Below, in pieces: positions 8,434 through 16,483 of a DNA stretch of 64,000 nucleotides (positions within the stretch are counted from its first letter, which is position 1; each line of letters starts with the position of its first letter). The DNA lies in the NCBI GenBank assembly GCA_027491555.1, contig JAOZGN010000013.1, positions 1 through 64,000 of the forward strand. The letters run 5' to 3'. Source of the stretch: Thermoproteota archaeon. GTDB lineage: Archaea > Thermoproteota > Korarchaeia > Korarchaeales > Korarchaeaceae. Both the position numbers and the translations under genes were made by a program. The notes beneath the pieces are model-generated. The model was not told the origin of the DNA, ran no database searches, and saw only the letters and a program-made list of their open reading frames with translations.

Positions 8434-9096
8434 TCAGCCGCCCGAGATGCTGGTGACCTCTATGCTCGGGCGTATCCAGAGTTCCACGGTAACCCGATCT
8501 TCCTGTACGTCGACGTAGCTTCCACCAGGTGATGTGACTATCAGCTCGATTGGACCCCTCTCCCAGTCGCTGGGCACGGTGAAGCTCAGGCTGAACTGTC
8601 CCGCGCTGACGGGTCCCACAGCGAGGGTGCTGGCGCCGCGGCGGACCTCCACCGCCCCCGAGTCCATGCCTTCCACAGTGCCCTCCACAGTAACAGCGTC
8701 TCCCCTGTGTATCCTCTGCGGTCCGCTGGCACTGATCACGGCCAGCGCCCAGATCTCCAGCGATACTGAGGTCGAAGAGGACTCAACGTAGAGGCTCGGC
8801 TGTTCGGGCACGTACACCGTAAGAGACTTGGGCCCCAGCGGGTGGTTGGGCGGGATCTGCCAAGTCAGCGTGAAGGTGCCGTCCGACCGGGTCGTTGTGG
8901 AAACTAGGACTGTCGTTCCCTCTAGGAGCTGAACGGTGGCTCCGCCCACCGGGTTCCCAAGCTCGTCCCTGACCTTACCCGATATTGTGAGCGTGTCCCC
9001 TCGGTAGATCTTGGTCTGAGCAAGCGCCTGAGCAGACGCTAGGCCGAGCAGGAGGAGGAGTGCCAGCGAGCCTCTCGCCCTGGCGCTCGCCCTCAT
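8434..9096 (-). CDS. secreted two-domain Ig-like protein
   Basis: A 220-residue protein with a signal peptide (residues 6-27, ALLLLLGLASAQALAQ) and two beta-sandwich domains. The first (TLTISGKVRDELGNPVGGATVQLLEG, RSDGTFTLTWQIP) is of the Big/carboxypeptidase-regulatory-like type; the second is AVTVEGTVEG to PIELIVTSPGG. It has no membrane anchor. It ends VELWIRPSIEVTSISGG, almost the same ending as its upstream neighbour (IEVWTRPTITITYVGGGEG). Its ATG overlaps that gene's stop by four bases, so the genes are co-translated. Function unknown; inferred extracellular structural role. Confidence 0.7.
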   Translation of the reverse strand: MRASARARGSLALLLLLGLASAQALAQTKIYRGDTLTISGKVRDELGNPVGGATVQLLEGTTVLVSTTTRSDGTFTLTWQIPPNHPLGPKSLTVYVPEQPSLYVESSSTSVSLEIWALAVISASGPQRIHRGDAVTVEGTVEGMDSGAVEVRRGASTLAVGPVSAGQFSLSFTVPSDWERGPIELIVTSPGGSYVDVQEDRVTVELWIRPSIEVTSISGG

Positions 9097-10181
9097 CCCT
9101 CTCCGCCCCCGACGTAGGTGATCGTTATCGTGGGCCTAGTCCAGACCTCTATCAGACCGCCCGGGTAGTAGGCCCCGTCGTACTGATCGTCACCCTCGAA
9201 CCTGGCGCCGATATCTATGGTCCCGGTGTAGGTTGCTTGGATCGTGAAGGTTGAGCCCGACTTGACTTGGTGGCTCTCAGCGTCTATGTAGAGGGTCACC
9301 GTCTTCCCCCTGATCTCCTGGTGCGTCGAGGCATCCCTAAGGACGACCGTTATCTCTATCGTGTCGCCGACGTGGACCTTCTCGGGGAAGATAACCTCTA
9401 TCGCGCAGCTTCTCTTGGGCGCCTTCTGAACCCTGACGGTCGCGCTTCTCGAACTCCCTGCGTACTGAGAGTCACCCGAGAAACTGGCGGTGACCGTGTA
9501 CGTTCCCTCACCGGCTGGAGCCGTGAATACCACGCTCCACCCTCCGCTGACCGATGTGACCGCGGTCTCGGTCTGTCCATTGAACGTCACAGTTATCCTG
9601 GCTCCGGCTATCGGGTAGTTCCACCAGTCGGCCTGGCTGTCGTCGAAGAGCCCCCCGCTGACGCTGAACTGCTCTCCAGGTGAGACCGTACTGGGATTGG
9701 CAGCGATCGTTATCCTGGTAGGCTTCTTGGTGGTTCCCCCGCCCCCTTCACCCCCGCCGCCTGGGTCTGAGACCTCAAAGGACGAGCAACGGGTTATCTC
9801 CTGATATCCGTCCCCGTCGGGGGCATCGCCGTCGAACACCAGTCTGACGCAGGAGGTCCACGTCCCTGGCTTGTCGGCTGTGAGCGTCCATGCTGTCCGA
9901 TAGTCTACGGGCACGTCTGCGTAAGTCCACTGAGGGGACTGGTCGTAGTACCTCTCCACTCCGTTGGGGTCCCTGGTCCACATAGTCGCGTAGGCCGTCC
10001 CTGCCTGGAGGCCGTCCACGGTAATCCTTACCGATGTGGTGAACGATTCGCCCACAAGTCCCTCGCCTGGCGTTACAGACACGGATAGCGAGTAGGAAGG
10101 GGCAGAGACCACAGCGGCCCACACGGCAGGGGTCAACAGGAGAAGCGTCAGAGTGACGGACGCTGCCGCCTTGCCGCTCAT
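9093..10181 (-). CDS. secreted Ig-like domain protein, first gene of operon
   Basis: A 362-residue protein. Signal peptide at residues 5-24 (ASVTLTLLLLTPAVWAA). Then come a beta domain with a cysteine pair (TWTSCVRLVF and EITRCSSFEV), a Gly-rich linker (GGGGEGGGGTTKKP, about 145-158), and two Ig-like domains (TRITIAANPSTVSPGEQFSVSG and KRSCAIEVIFPEKVHVGDTIEI). FNGQTETAVTSVSGGWSVVFTAP and GTYTVTASFSGDSQYAGS match bacterial-Ig domain 3 patterns. The C-terminus is an unpaired-looking strand segment (TRPTITITYVGGGEG). No anchor. It starts the three-gene minus-strand operon. Confidence 0.7.
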   Translation of the reverse strand: MSGKAAASVTLTLLLLTPAVWAAVVSAPSYSLSVSVTPGEGLVGESFTTSVRITVDGLQAGTAYATMWTRDPNGVERYYDQSPQWTYADVPVDYRTAWTLTADKPGTWTSCVRLVFDGDAPDGDGYQEITRCSSFEVSDPGGGGEGGGGTTKKPTRITIAANPSTVSPGEQFSVSGGLFDDSQADWWNYPIAGARITVTFNGQTETAVTSVSGGWSVVFTAPAGEGTYTVTASFSGDSQYAGSSRSATVRVQKAPKRSCAIEVIFPEKVHVGDTIEITVVLRDASTHQEIRGKTVTLYIDAESHQVKSGSTFTIQATYTGTIDIGARFEGDDQYDGAYYPGGLIEVWTRPTITITYVGGGEG

Positions 10182-10238
10182 AGTCTCCCCGAGGTCGCGG
10201 GGCGCTGGAAGCTAATGCTGAGACGCGGCGCCAAACTT

Positions 10239-10529
10239 CTACCCTTTACGCCCTACCTCCAACCTGAACAGAACCCTTCCGCCACACGTGAGGGGCGGAC
10301 CGGGGTCCGGACACGCCAATACTGGGGGATCTCCAAACGACAGCTCCCTGGGGCTGTGTCCGTGGCCAAGTCCCCAGAGGAGGGCGGCCATTCCCAAGAG
10401 GGCATGGAGACAAACCTTCCCACCCAAACTGTCCAAAGCAAAGCCTTCACGGAGGACGAATCGATCCCCCTCGGAGTGAACGGGACACCTCCCCGAGACC
10501 CTCTGAACGGTCACCCAGACGTCGGGCAT
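10239..10529 (-). CDS. TIGR04076-type small protein
   Basis: A 96-residue protein read from ATG 10529 (MPDVWVTVQRVSG). A TATA-like CTAAATT on the minus strand at 10553-10560 lies just upstream and would give a leaderless mRNA; a longer reading from 10568 is open. RVSGRCPVHSEGDRFVL, VCLHALLGMAALLWGL and ACPDPGPPLTCGGRVLFRLE match what I recall of the TIGR04076 family of small cysteine-containing proteins common in anaerobes. Function is unknown; the conserved cysteines could bind a metal or take part in redox chemistry. It diverges from the PrsW gene. Confidence 0.6.
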   Translation of the reverse strand: MPDVWVTVQRVSGRCPVHSEGDRFVLREGFALDSLGGKVCLHALLGMAALLWGLGHGHSPRELSFGDPPVLACPDPGPPLTCGGRVLFRLEVGRKG

Positions 10530-10575
10530 CTCCGCAGAGAGCCGGGCACCGAATTTAGTTGTCGCCATCGCGGCC

Positions 10576-10585
10576 CAATTAATTA
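10576..10585 (+). promoter_or_regulatory. TATA-like box of prsW-like gene
   Basis: CAATTAATTA sits 24-33 bases before GTG 10609, so the PrsW mRNA would be leaderless. The element is palindromic (AATTAATT) and could also fire towards the minus-strand small gene. Confidence 0.45.
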
Positions 10586-10608
10586 CGATCTCCCTTGAAG
10601 GGGGCCAG

Positions 10609-11388
10609 GTGGGCCGAATAGGAGGGTGGCCGCTCGTCGTGATGGCCGGATTCATGGTCACGCTTGCTCTCGGCTACGCCGGGCTGATAGGCGAGTCCTC
10701 CGCCGTCTGTCTCGGCTCGCTACTGCCGGCGCTGGCGTGGGTGTCGTACGTCAGGAGTTGGGACTACCGAGAGCCGGAGCCCTACGCGCTGGTAGCGGCG
10801 GCATTCCTAGTGGGCGCCGCCAGCGTGGCTCCGGCGATATTGGCGGAGATAGTCCTCGTGACCGGAGACCCCCTGCTTGACTCGGTCTTGGTGGCCCCGC
10901 TGGTGGAGGAGTTCGTGAAACCCCTGGGGCTCTACCTACTGTGGAGGAGTGCCGAAGTCAGCGACGAGCTGGACGTGGTGTTCTACGCGGTCACCAGCGC
11001 TATGGGGTTCGCGTGGGTTGAGAACCTGCTAGCGGGGATTAGCGGCATGGGGGAGCTGGGGGTCGGCGGGTGGGTCTTTGTGGCCGCCGGCAGGGGGCTC
11101 ATGTCAACCGTGGGGCACGCTGCAGATTCGGGAATCATGGGGTGGGGGCTCAGCAGGCTGAAGTTCGGCGGAGGGGGTTCACTGGAGCTCGCGAAGTGGT
11201 ACGGCCTCGCGGTGGCCCTCCACGCAGGATGGAACTGGCTCGTCGCGGCAGCCTCCGCTTCAGCGGCGTTTCTACCTGGCCTGCTCCTCGCGCCGCTGAT
11301 TCTGGCGAAGCTCCTCTCGAAGGTGATCGGCGCTGCCCACGCGCGGTCGGCCCTCAGGGGCTACAAGCGCTGGATCTTAGGGGGGTGA
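10609..11388 (+). CDS. PrsW-family intramembrane metalloprotease
   Basis: A 259-residue polytopic membrane protein, about seven hydrophobic segments. The family's conserved motifs are in order: LVAPLVEEFVKPLGLYLLW (EE at about residues 102-103), SAMGFAWVENLLAG, GHAADSGIMGWGL and LHAGWNW. These glutamates and histidines are the proposed zinc/active-site residues of the ABI/PrsW superfamily. PrsW in Bacillus cleaves the anti-sigma factor RsiW; in archaea the substrate is unknown. GTG 10609 is chosen because a TATA-like element lies 25 bases upstream. Confidence 0.8.
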   Translation: MGRIGGWPLVVMAGFMVTLALGYAGLIGESSAVCLGSLLPALAWVSYVRSWDYREPEPYALVAAAFLVGAASVAPAILAEIVLVTGDPLLDSVLVAPLVEEFVKPLGLYLLWRSAEVSDELDVVFYAVTSAMGFAWVENLLAGISGMGELGVGGWVFVAAGRGLMSTVGHAADSGIMGWGLSRLKFGGGGSLELAKWYGLAVALHAGWNWLVAAASASAAFLPGLLLAPLILAKLLSKVIGAAHARSALRGYKRWILGG

Positions 11389-11416
11389 CCCCGAGGGGAT
11401 CTACGGGGAGGTCAGG

Positions 11417-12577
11417 TCAGCCCATCCCTCCCCACTTGGGCCTAACGTGGGTCCTCGCGTACTCTAGGAACTCCTCTGGCGTTGAGAACCTCCTGTTACA
11501 GAACGCTGTGTAGAATGGACTTGGCCTGCCCTCCTTCCCCCAGATGAGATAGACATCTCTCCCTAGGACTTTGTGGGCGTACATCATCTCGCAGGCCACG
11601 CCCGGCGAAGGTATGCCAAGGGGGTTGTAGACGATCACCATGTTGGCGGACTCGATCATAGCAAAGTCCCTCTTCACGATCTGGCCCTCGACCAGAGGGT
11701 CGACGGCCGCCAGCTCCTGGTAGGTGTACCTGTAGACCCGTTCCTCCCCGCTATAGCCCACGGTGATCTCTATCTCCTCGTCCGGATCAGGCTCCCTGCC
11801 CTCGGACCTGGCCCTGTTCTCGTACTCCTCTAGCTTGGAGAGTATGACCCCCTCGGCCATCGTCGCCGGGTCGAATATCACGATGCCAAGCTCGTCCAGC
11901 TCGTCGACAAACCTGTCCTTCTTAGCCTCGAACTCCCTGTAGACATCAGGCGGCACGTGCGTCATGGGGAAGCTGATGTAGGCCTTGGGCTTCTCCGGGT
12001 GCACAACTAGGTCTGCGAAGACCCGGGGTGGGTGGGCCCTTGCGACCACGTAGAACTCCGCCTTAGTCCACCTTGCCAGCTCTTCGACAAGAGTGGTCTC
12101 CTGCTCCCTCCACGAGGCCAGATCCCTCAGGGTAAACCTCTGAGTCCTCCACTCAGGGTCAGCCGCCAGCCTCGCCTTTACCGGCATGATGTCGTCGACG
12201 ACCACGATGAAGGCGTCAGGCCGGAGCTTCATGACGTCGTCGAGATCCAGCCCTGTGATCAGCGTCCCTCCCCAGAAGAAGGTCGCCGGGGACCTCACCA
12301 TGTAGAACCCCGGGTTGCTCTCGATCTCCTCCCGGATCTCCTCGACGGCCTCCTTCCTGATGGAGATGAGCCTCTCTCTGAGGAGGTTCAGCACGTTCTC
12401 CTCGGTTATCTCGAGCCCGTACCTCTCCTTGGCCACTCTGGCCATCCTGTCGAAGAGCCTCTCGACCCTGACCTCGTATCCCCACTCCTCCGCGAGCCTC
12501 GCCGCCTCCAGCATCCTCTCGTAGGTTCCACTCCCCGCGGGGCCAGAGAAGATGACTACTCGTCCATCCGCCTGCAC
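11417..12577 (-). CDS. degenerate P-loop domain fused to nucleoside deoxyribosyltransferase-like domain
   Basis: A 386-residue protein with two apparent parts. The N-terminal part opens VVIFSGPAGSGTYERMLEAA, an adenylate-kinase-like P-loop in which the Walker A lysine is replaced by threonine, and continues with kinase-like DAFIVVVDDIMPVK. From about residue 205, KAYISFPMTHVPPDVYREF, then IVIFDPATM and ANMVIVYNPLGIPSPGVACEMMY, VYLIW look like the nucleoside 2-deoxyribosyltransferase/DUF4406 fold. GVACEMMYA would hold the catalytic glutamate. GTG start. I infer nucleotide-related chemistry; the exact reaction is unknown. Confidence 0.5.
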   Translation of the reverse strand: MQADGRVVIFSGPAGSGTYERMLEAARLAEEWGYEVRVERLFDRMARVAKERYGLEITEENVLNLLRERLISIRKEAVEEIREEIESNPGFYMVRSPATFFWGGTLITGLDLDDVMKLRPDAFIVVVDDIMPVKARLAADPEWRTQRFTLRDLASWREQETTLVEELARWTKAEFYVVARAHPPRVFADLVVHPEKPKAYISFPMTHVPPDVYREFEAKKDRFVDELDELGIVIFDPATMAEGVILSKLEEYENRARSEGREPDPDEEIEITVGYSGEERVYRYTYQELAAVDPLVEGQIVKRDFAMIESANMVIVYNPLGIPSPGVACEMMYAHKVLGRDVYLIWGKEGRPSPFYTAFCNRRFSTPEEFLEYARTHVRPKWGGMG

Positions 12578-12601
12578 GTGCGCGCCGCCGCGCGGTAGAA
12601 A

Positions 12602-12901
12602 ATGAAGGTATCGGACCTGAAGCCCACCCCGTTCCCCTTATCACTGTCGGAGGCCCCACCTGAACTCGTGGCAATGATACTCTTGGTCAGGAGAGAGCAG
12701 CCCGAGAGTGAAGAGGCTCTGAGATTGGCCAGGTCGCTGGGCGTGGATGTGAAGGTCGTCTACGCCGATGACCCGCGCGTCGCCCCCTACCTCGTCCAAT
12801 CGGTCGGTACGGCCGTCACACCGGCCCTCGTGACGGGAAGAACGATATTGCCGGGTCTGGATCTCGTGAAGAGCTACCTCGTGCACGCCTCAAAGGCCTA
12901 A
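12602..12901 (+). CDS. thioredoxin-fold protein without active-site cysteines
   Basis: A 99-residue protein. MILLVRREQPESEEALRLAR, VDVKVVYADDP and TAVTPALVTGRTILPGLD follow the strand-helix-strand order of glutaredoxin/thioredoxin, including a cis-proline-like TPAL. The position of the CxxC motif reads RREQPESEE, so there is no redox dithiol and no cysteine at all in the protein. It is probably a binding rather than catalytic protein. ATG 12602 lies 24 bases from the divergent gene's start. Confidence 0.5.
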   Translation: MKVSDLKPTPFPLSLSEAPPELVAMILLVRREQPESEEALRLARSLGVDVKVVYADDPRVAPYLVQSVGTAVTPALVTGRTILPGLDLVKSYLVHASKA

Positions 12902-12909
12902 CCCTGGGC

Positions 12910-13731
12910 TCAAAACAGGAACTCCAGGGTCAGGCCGAGCCCCTCGGCCTCTTCCTCCATCGCGGCCCTCACGCGGTGGAGCCACCCGATCTGATCGGAC
13001 GCGTAGGATTCCAGCTCTTGCAGCAGGTCGGGGGACTGCGATAGGGCCGACCTCAGGGATCCGAGGACCCCGGGCCTTAACCTCAGCGCATCAACGAGCA
13101 CCCTATCCGGCCTGGCCTCTGCGATGGCCCTCAGGAGCGGTAGAGTCTGCCTGTCCGTGATTCCCGGCAGCACCGGCGATATGAACGCGAACGTCCTTAA
13201 CCCCTGAGAGGACATCCTCTTAAGGGCCGCCAGCCTCGCTTCCGCGGGGGGCGCCCTCGGCTCGAGGGCTCCCACAGCACCTCCCAGCCCGCTGATCGAG
13301 AATCCCACCTCCGCGTCAATATTCCTCAGGATCTCCAGGTCTCTCAAAACCAACGGGGACTTGGTCAGCAGGGCGATGTCGAACCCTGAGTGGTGGGAGA
13401 GAACCTCCAGGCAGCGTCTAGTCAGCTGGAACCTAGACTCGATCGGCTGGTAGGGATCCGTGGATGTGCCGAGCTCTACGAGCCCTGGCCTCGCTGACGA
13501 GAGCTCTCTGTCTAGGAGCCGGTGAATGTTGACCTTGGGGTGGACGTGGAGCCCCCACACGTGATCCGGAAATCGCCTCTTCGTTATCCACGCCGCGTAA
13601 CAGTATCGGCAGCCGTGCAGACAGCCGTAGTAGGGATTCACGGCGTAGTCTATGCCCTCTATCTTGCTGCGAGTCAGCGCGGATTTTGCGAAAACCGGCC
13701 TCACGACGGCACCCACGTGCTCAGGACCCAA
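12910..13731 (-). CDS. radical SAM protein, SplB-like
   Basis: About 273 residues. GCLHGCRYCYA supplies the C-x3-C-x2-C motif that binds the [4Fe-4S] cluster and S-adenosylmethionine; it follows IDYAVNPYYG, the usual lead-in of the spore-photoproduct-lyase-related group of stand-alone radical SAM proteins. LGTSTDPYQPIE, LLTKSPLVLRD and VGFSISG continue that pattern. The longer frame up to 14025 is spurious because it runs antisense through the signal peptide of the next gene. TTG 13731 with GGAGGT 11 bases upstream is preferred; GTG 13716 and GTG 13704 are alternatives. Substrate unknown. Confidence 0.75.
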   Translation of the reverse strand: MGPEHVGAVVRPVFAKSALTRSKIEGIDYAVNPYYGCLHGCRYCYAAWITKRRFPDHVWGLHVHPKVNIHRLLDRELSSARPGLVELGTSTDPYQPIESRFQLTRRCLEVLSHHSGFDIALLTKSPLVLRDLEILRNIDAEVGFSISGLGGAVGALEPRAPPAEARLAALKRMSSQGLRTFAFISPVLPGITDRQTLPLLRAIAEARPDRVLVDALRLRPGVLGSLRSALSQSPDLLQELESYASDQIGWLHRVRAAMEEEAEGLGLTLEFLF

Positions 13732-13788
13732 ACGCCCACGCGCACCTCCTTCACAAGCGTCTCGAGGCTGTGAATGTCGTTGGGACAC

Positions 13789-13799
13789 GTTAAATATAG
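13789..13799. promoter_or_regulatory. shared TATA-like box between radical SAM and TlpA-like genes
   Basis: GTTAAATATAG. On the plus strand it is about 22-30 bases before ATG 13820 (leaderless). On the minus strand it reads CTATATTTAAC, about 58-68 bases before the radical SAM start. Confidence 0.5.
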
Positions 13800-13819
13800 G
13801 GCGCGAGCGCCCCAACCCG

Positions 13820-14815
13820 ATGCGAACCCTGGCCGCTGCGCTCGCGGCGCTGATGTTCCTGCAGGCGTTCACCCTGGCCGCCCTGCCCAGCGTGGGGCAG
13901 AAGGTGTCCTTCTCCCTCACGACCAAGGACGGAACGGTCATCTCGTCGGAGAACCTGAAGTGGGACGCGGTCGTTCTCGTGTTCTTCCAGCACAACTGTC
14001 CACACTGCCGCACCGACCTGCCCAAGCTCGCCCAGGCCCTCAGGGCCTGCAGGACTCCCCTGAACTACACAGTAGTCGCGGTGGGGGTCAGCAGGGACCT
14101 CGAGGCGGACTACCAGTTCTTCCTCTCCATCGGGGCCGAGGGCTGGAAGTACGCCGATGGGACCGGTGAGCTCGTGACCGCCTTCCAGCTAAGGGCCACC
14201 CCCACTTGGATCGTGCTCGACTCCTCCTCCAAGGTGGTGCTGGCCGAGGAAGGGAGTCCCAGCGGGGAGACCCTTTGCTCGATGCTCGGCGGAGTCCTGG
14301 GCGGGAGCGGCAGGTACCCCTACCTCTTGATCGGCTCTGGGGTAGATGAGCAGTATGCCCAGGAGTTCTCTTCGGCCATAGGGGGCGCAGTAGTCAGGTC
14401 TCTCCCTGAGAAGGCCTCTTACATAGTGGTTGGTGGGCCATTCGCCCATGAGGGGCGAGCGGTGGTCAACCCAGCCAAGTCTGCGGCTTCACACATGGGG
14501 GTCTACTTCTCCAAGGCAGGCGGCTCCATCGTGATGGAGGTCCGACCCATCGGAACCACATACTCCGTGTCGGGCGCAGACTGGGCCAAGAGGGACTACG
14601 CCGTCGTGTTCACATTCCGCGAGGGCACCAGGTACGTGGCTGGGGCAATGGGGTGCACCCGGTACGGGACGTGGGCGGCCCTCGTGTGGCTCAGCAGCAA
14701 CATGAACAGGCTGAGCCCGGACACGGGCTTCGTCCTACTCTGGGAGGACGCCAATTCGGACGGAGCCGTTCAGCTCTCGGAAATATCCGTCGTTGAGACG
14801 TTCCACGCCCCCTGA
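13820..14815 (+). CDS. secreted TlpA/thioredoxin-like protein with C-terminal surface domain
   Basis: 331 residues from ATG 13820. Residues 1-20 are a signal peptide. A thioredoxin fold follows with FFQHNCPHCRTDLPKL (CPHC at about residues 59-62) and the cis-Pro RATPTWIVL, pointing to thiol-disulfide exchange outside the membrane. The second half (about 165-331) is a beta-rich domain with GGPFAHEG, MEVRPIGTTYS, AMGCTRYGTWAALVWLSSN and an Asp-rich end WEDANSDGAVQLSE. The same arrangement recurs at the end of the secreted protein encoded at 29742-30785, so it is probably a cell-surface or S-layer-associated domain. Confidence 0.75.
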   Translation: MRTLAAALAALMFLQAFTLAALPSVGQKVSFSLTTKDGTVISSENLKWDAVVLVFFQHNCPHCRTDLPKLAQALRACRTPLNYTVVAVGVSRDLEADYQFFLSIGAEGWKYADGTGELVTAFQLRATPTWIVLDSSSKVVLAEEGSPSGETLCSMLGGVLGGSGRYPYLLIGSGVDEQYAQEFSSAIGGAVVRSLPEKASYIVVGGPFAHEGRAVVNPAKSAASHMGVYFSKAGGSIVMEVRPIGTTYSVSGADWAKRDYAVVFTFREGTRYVAGAMGCTRYGTWAALVWLSSNMNRLSPDTGFVLLWEDANSDGAVQLSEISVVETFHAP

Positions 14816-14848
14816 GGGTTTTCTCAGCTCGCCGCTTTTTTCTCAGGA

Positions 14849-15655
14849 TCAACGGTCAGTGAAGAGGTCTTCCAGCGTCCTGAGGACGTAGGTCGGTCTC
14901 TCCTGCGCTCTCTTTAAGTCTTCCTCAGTCGCGACCCCCGTGAGCACCAGGGCCGAGTCCAGTCCAATAGCGTTGGCGCCCACAACGTCGGTGTCGAGCC
15001 TGTCGCCTACCACCAGCACTCTCTCCTGCTCGACCCCCAGAGCCTTGAGGGCTACCTCGAAGATCGGCCTGTGGGGCTTCCCTATGTTGATCTCGGGCCC
15101 CCTCCCCGACGAGGCCTCCAGCGCCGCCAGGATAGTACCCGCGCCAGGCATGAGTCCCCTCTCGGTCGGGAACGTCTTGTCGGGGTTAGTGGCAACGAAC
15201 ATGGCGCCCTTCCTTATGGCGGCCGCGGCGGCGCCTATCTTCCAGTAGGTTATCCCGGGATCCATCCCCACAACCACAGCGTCCACCCTGCCGGTCCAGC
15301 AGTCCGCCTGGGAGACGAGAGTGTGGCCCTGCAGGACCAGCTCTACGCACAGCCCGGTATCCCCCACCGGGAAGGTGTGGAGCCTCCCGAATCGCTCAAC
15401 CAAGTACTTCGAGGTGGCGTACCCGCTGTTCACCACGTGCCTCTCCTCGACCCAGTCGACGCCAATGGACTTGAGCCTTTCCACATACTGCGACCGGCTT
15501 CTCGTCGAGTTGTTGGTGAGAAACATTATGGCCTTGCCTAGCGACCTGAGCCTGTTTATCGCCTGTACCGCCTCTGGGAAGATCTTAGAACCTGTCCAGA
15601 GGACGCCGTCCAAGTCAACCAGGTACCCGTCATATCTCTCGACCAGCGCGGGCAT
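14849..15655 (-). CDS. HAD-superfamily phosphatase, NagD/phosphoglycolate phosphatase type
   Basis: 268 residues from ATG 15655. Motif I is YLVDLDGVLWTG (nucleophile Asp), motif II FLTNNST, motif III lysine in INIGKPHRPIF and motif IV VGDRLDTDVVGA. The cap lies between motifs II and III as in the NagD (HAD-IIA) group, which includes phosphoglycolate and 4-nitrophenyl phosphatases. An upstream extension to 16216 is antisense to the glycosyltransferase and is rejected. With a RuBisCO in the window, removal of phosphoglycolate is possible but unproven. A TATA-like element at 15676-15685 is shared with the divergent gene. Confidence 0.85.
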   Translation of the reverse strand: MPALVERYDGYLVDLDGVLWTGSKIFPEAVQAINRLRSLGKAIMFLTNNSTRSRSQYVERLKSIGVDWVEERHVVNSGYATSKYLVERFGRLHTFPVGDTGLCVELVLQGHTLVSQADCWTGRVDAVVVGMDPGITYWKIGAAAAAIRKGAMFVATNPDKTFPTERGLMPGAGTILAALEASSGRGPEINIGKPHRPIFEVALKALGVEQERVLVVGDRLDTDVVGANAIGLDSALVLTGVATEEDLKRAQERPTYVLRTLEDLFTDR

Positions 15656-15675
15656 CCAGTGTTCGATCCGCCATA

Positions 15676-15685
15676 CATTATATTT
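15676..15685. promoter_or_regulatory. shared TATA-like box
   Basis: CATTATATTT lies 21-30 bases before the phosphatase ATG 15655 on the minus strand and about 34-43 bases before TTG 15719 of the glycosyltransferase on the plus strand. Confidence 0.45.
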
Positions 15686-15718
15686 CGGGTCGCCGTCCCC
15701 CGCCCCAGAGGGCCTGCA

Positions 15719-16483
15719 TTGGACTCTCGGGGCGGCGAGAGGAGAGTCGTGGCGGTCATCCCAGCGTACAACGAAGAGAGGAGGATCGGAGACGTCGTCA
15801 GGAGGGCGAGGAGATTCGTAGATCGGGTGATAGTCGTCGACGACGGGAGCTCCGACGGGACGGCGAGAGAAGCGCGGGAGGCGGGCGCCGAGGTCGTCGC
15901 GCACCCCGTCAACATGGGGAAGTGGGCGGCCCTTAGGACCGGGGTGCGGGCCGCCCTGAGCGAGGGGGCTGACGTCATAGTCACCCTCGACGCGGACGGC
16001 CAGCACCTGCCGGAGGAAATCCCCCGGCTGGTCTCTGCGCTCGAGGGGGCCGACGTCGCCGCCGGCTTCAGATCCAGAGAGGGAATGCCGATGATCAGGA
16101 GGCTCTCCAATTTCATCACGACGAACATCCTGCGAGTCCTGTTTGGCGTTCGAGTCCGCGACTCTCAGTGCGGCTTTCGCGCATACAGTAGGAGGGCGGC
16201 TGAGATCCTCCTTCAAGTGAAGGGAAGCGGCTACGAGGGGGAGACCGAGTCCCTGGTTCTGCTGGCTCGGGCGGGGATGCGGTTCAGGGATGTGCCGGTG
16301 AGCACCATATACGCCGGGGAGGAGTCCAAGATCCGGGCGTCCCGGGACATAGCCCGCTTCTCAAAGACTGTTCTGAAGCTGCTCTTCAGGAATAGGGGTG
16401 GGAGGGGAGAGAAGGGGGCGTATGGGGCCGCAGCCCCTCGGACAGACATTCACGTCAGGAGTAGGTCGAATGCCAGGGCCTGA
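15719..16483 (+). CDS. family 2 glycosyltransferase
   Basis: About 254 residues. VVAVIPAYNEERRIGDVV, VIVVDDGSSDGTAREAR and VTLDADGQHLPEEI are the GT-A nucleotide-sugar binding and DXD-type motifs; DSQCGFRAYSRRA and EGETESLVLLARAG match the dolichyl-phosphate mannose/glucose synthase-like branch. There is no C-terminal membrane helix, only a basic tail. TTG 15719 is preferred because the region before it holds the promoter; the frame remains open to 15659. It probably transfers a sugar to a lipid carrier for glycan or glycolipid synthesis. The last 34 bases overlap the converging antiporter gene. Confidence 0.82.
   Translation: MDSRGGERRVVAVIPAYNEERRIGDVVRRARRFVDRVIVVDDGSSDGTAREAREAGAEVVAHPVNMGKWAALRTGVRAALSEGADVIVTLDADGQHLPEEIPRLVSALEGADVAAGFRSREGMPMIRRLSNFITTNILRVLFGVRVRDSQCGFRAYSRRAAEILLQVKGSGYEGETESLVLLARAGMRFRDVPVSTIYAGEESKIRASRDIARFSKTVLKLLFRNRGGRGEKGAYGAAAPRTDIHVRSRSNARA

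Noticed and set aside
10530..10661. N-terminal extension of the TIGR04076-type gene
   Set aside because: It lies upstream of the TATA-like elements and overlaps the start of the divergent PrsW gene.
13732..14025. N-terminal extension of the radical SAM gene
   Set aside because: It is antisense to the signal peptide and thioredoxin fold of the divergent TlpA-like gene.
15656..16216. N-terminal extension of the HAD phosphatase
   Set aside because: It is antisense to the glycosyltransferase; the phosphatase motif I starts ten residues after ATG 15655.
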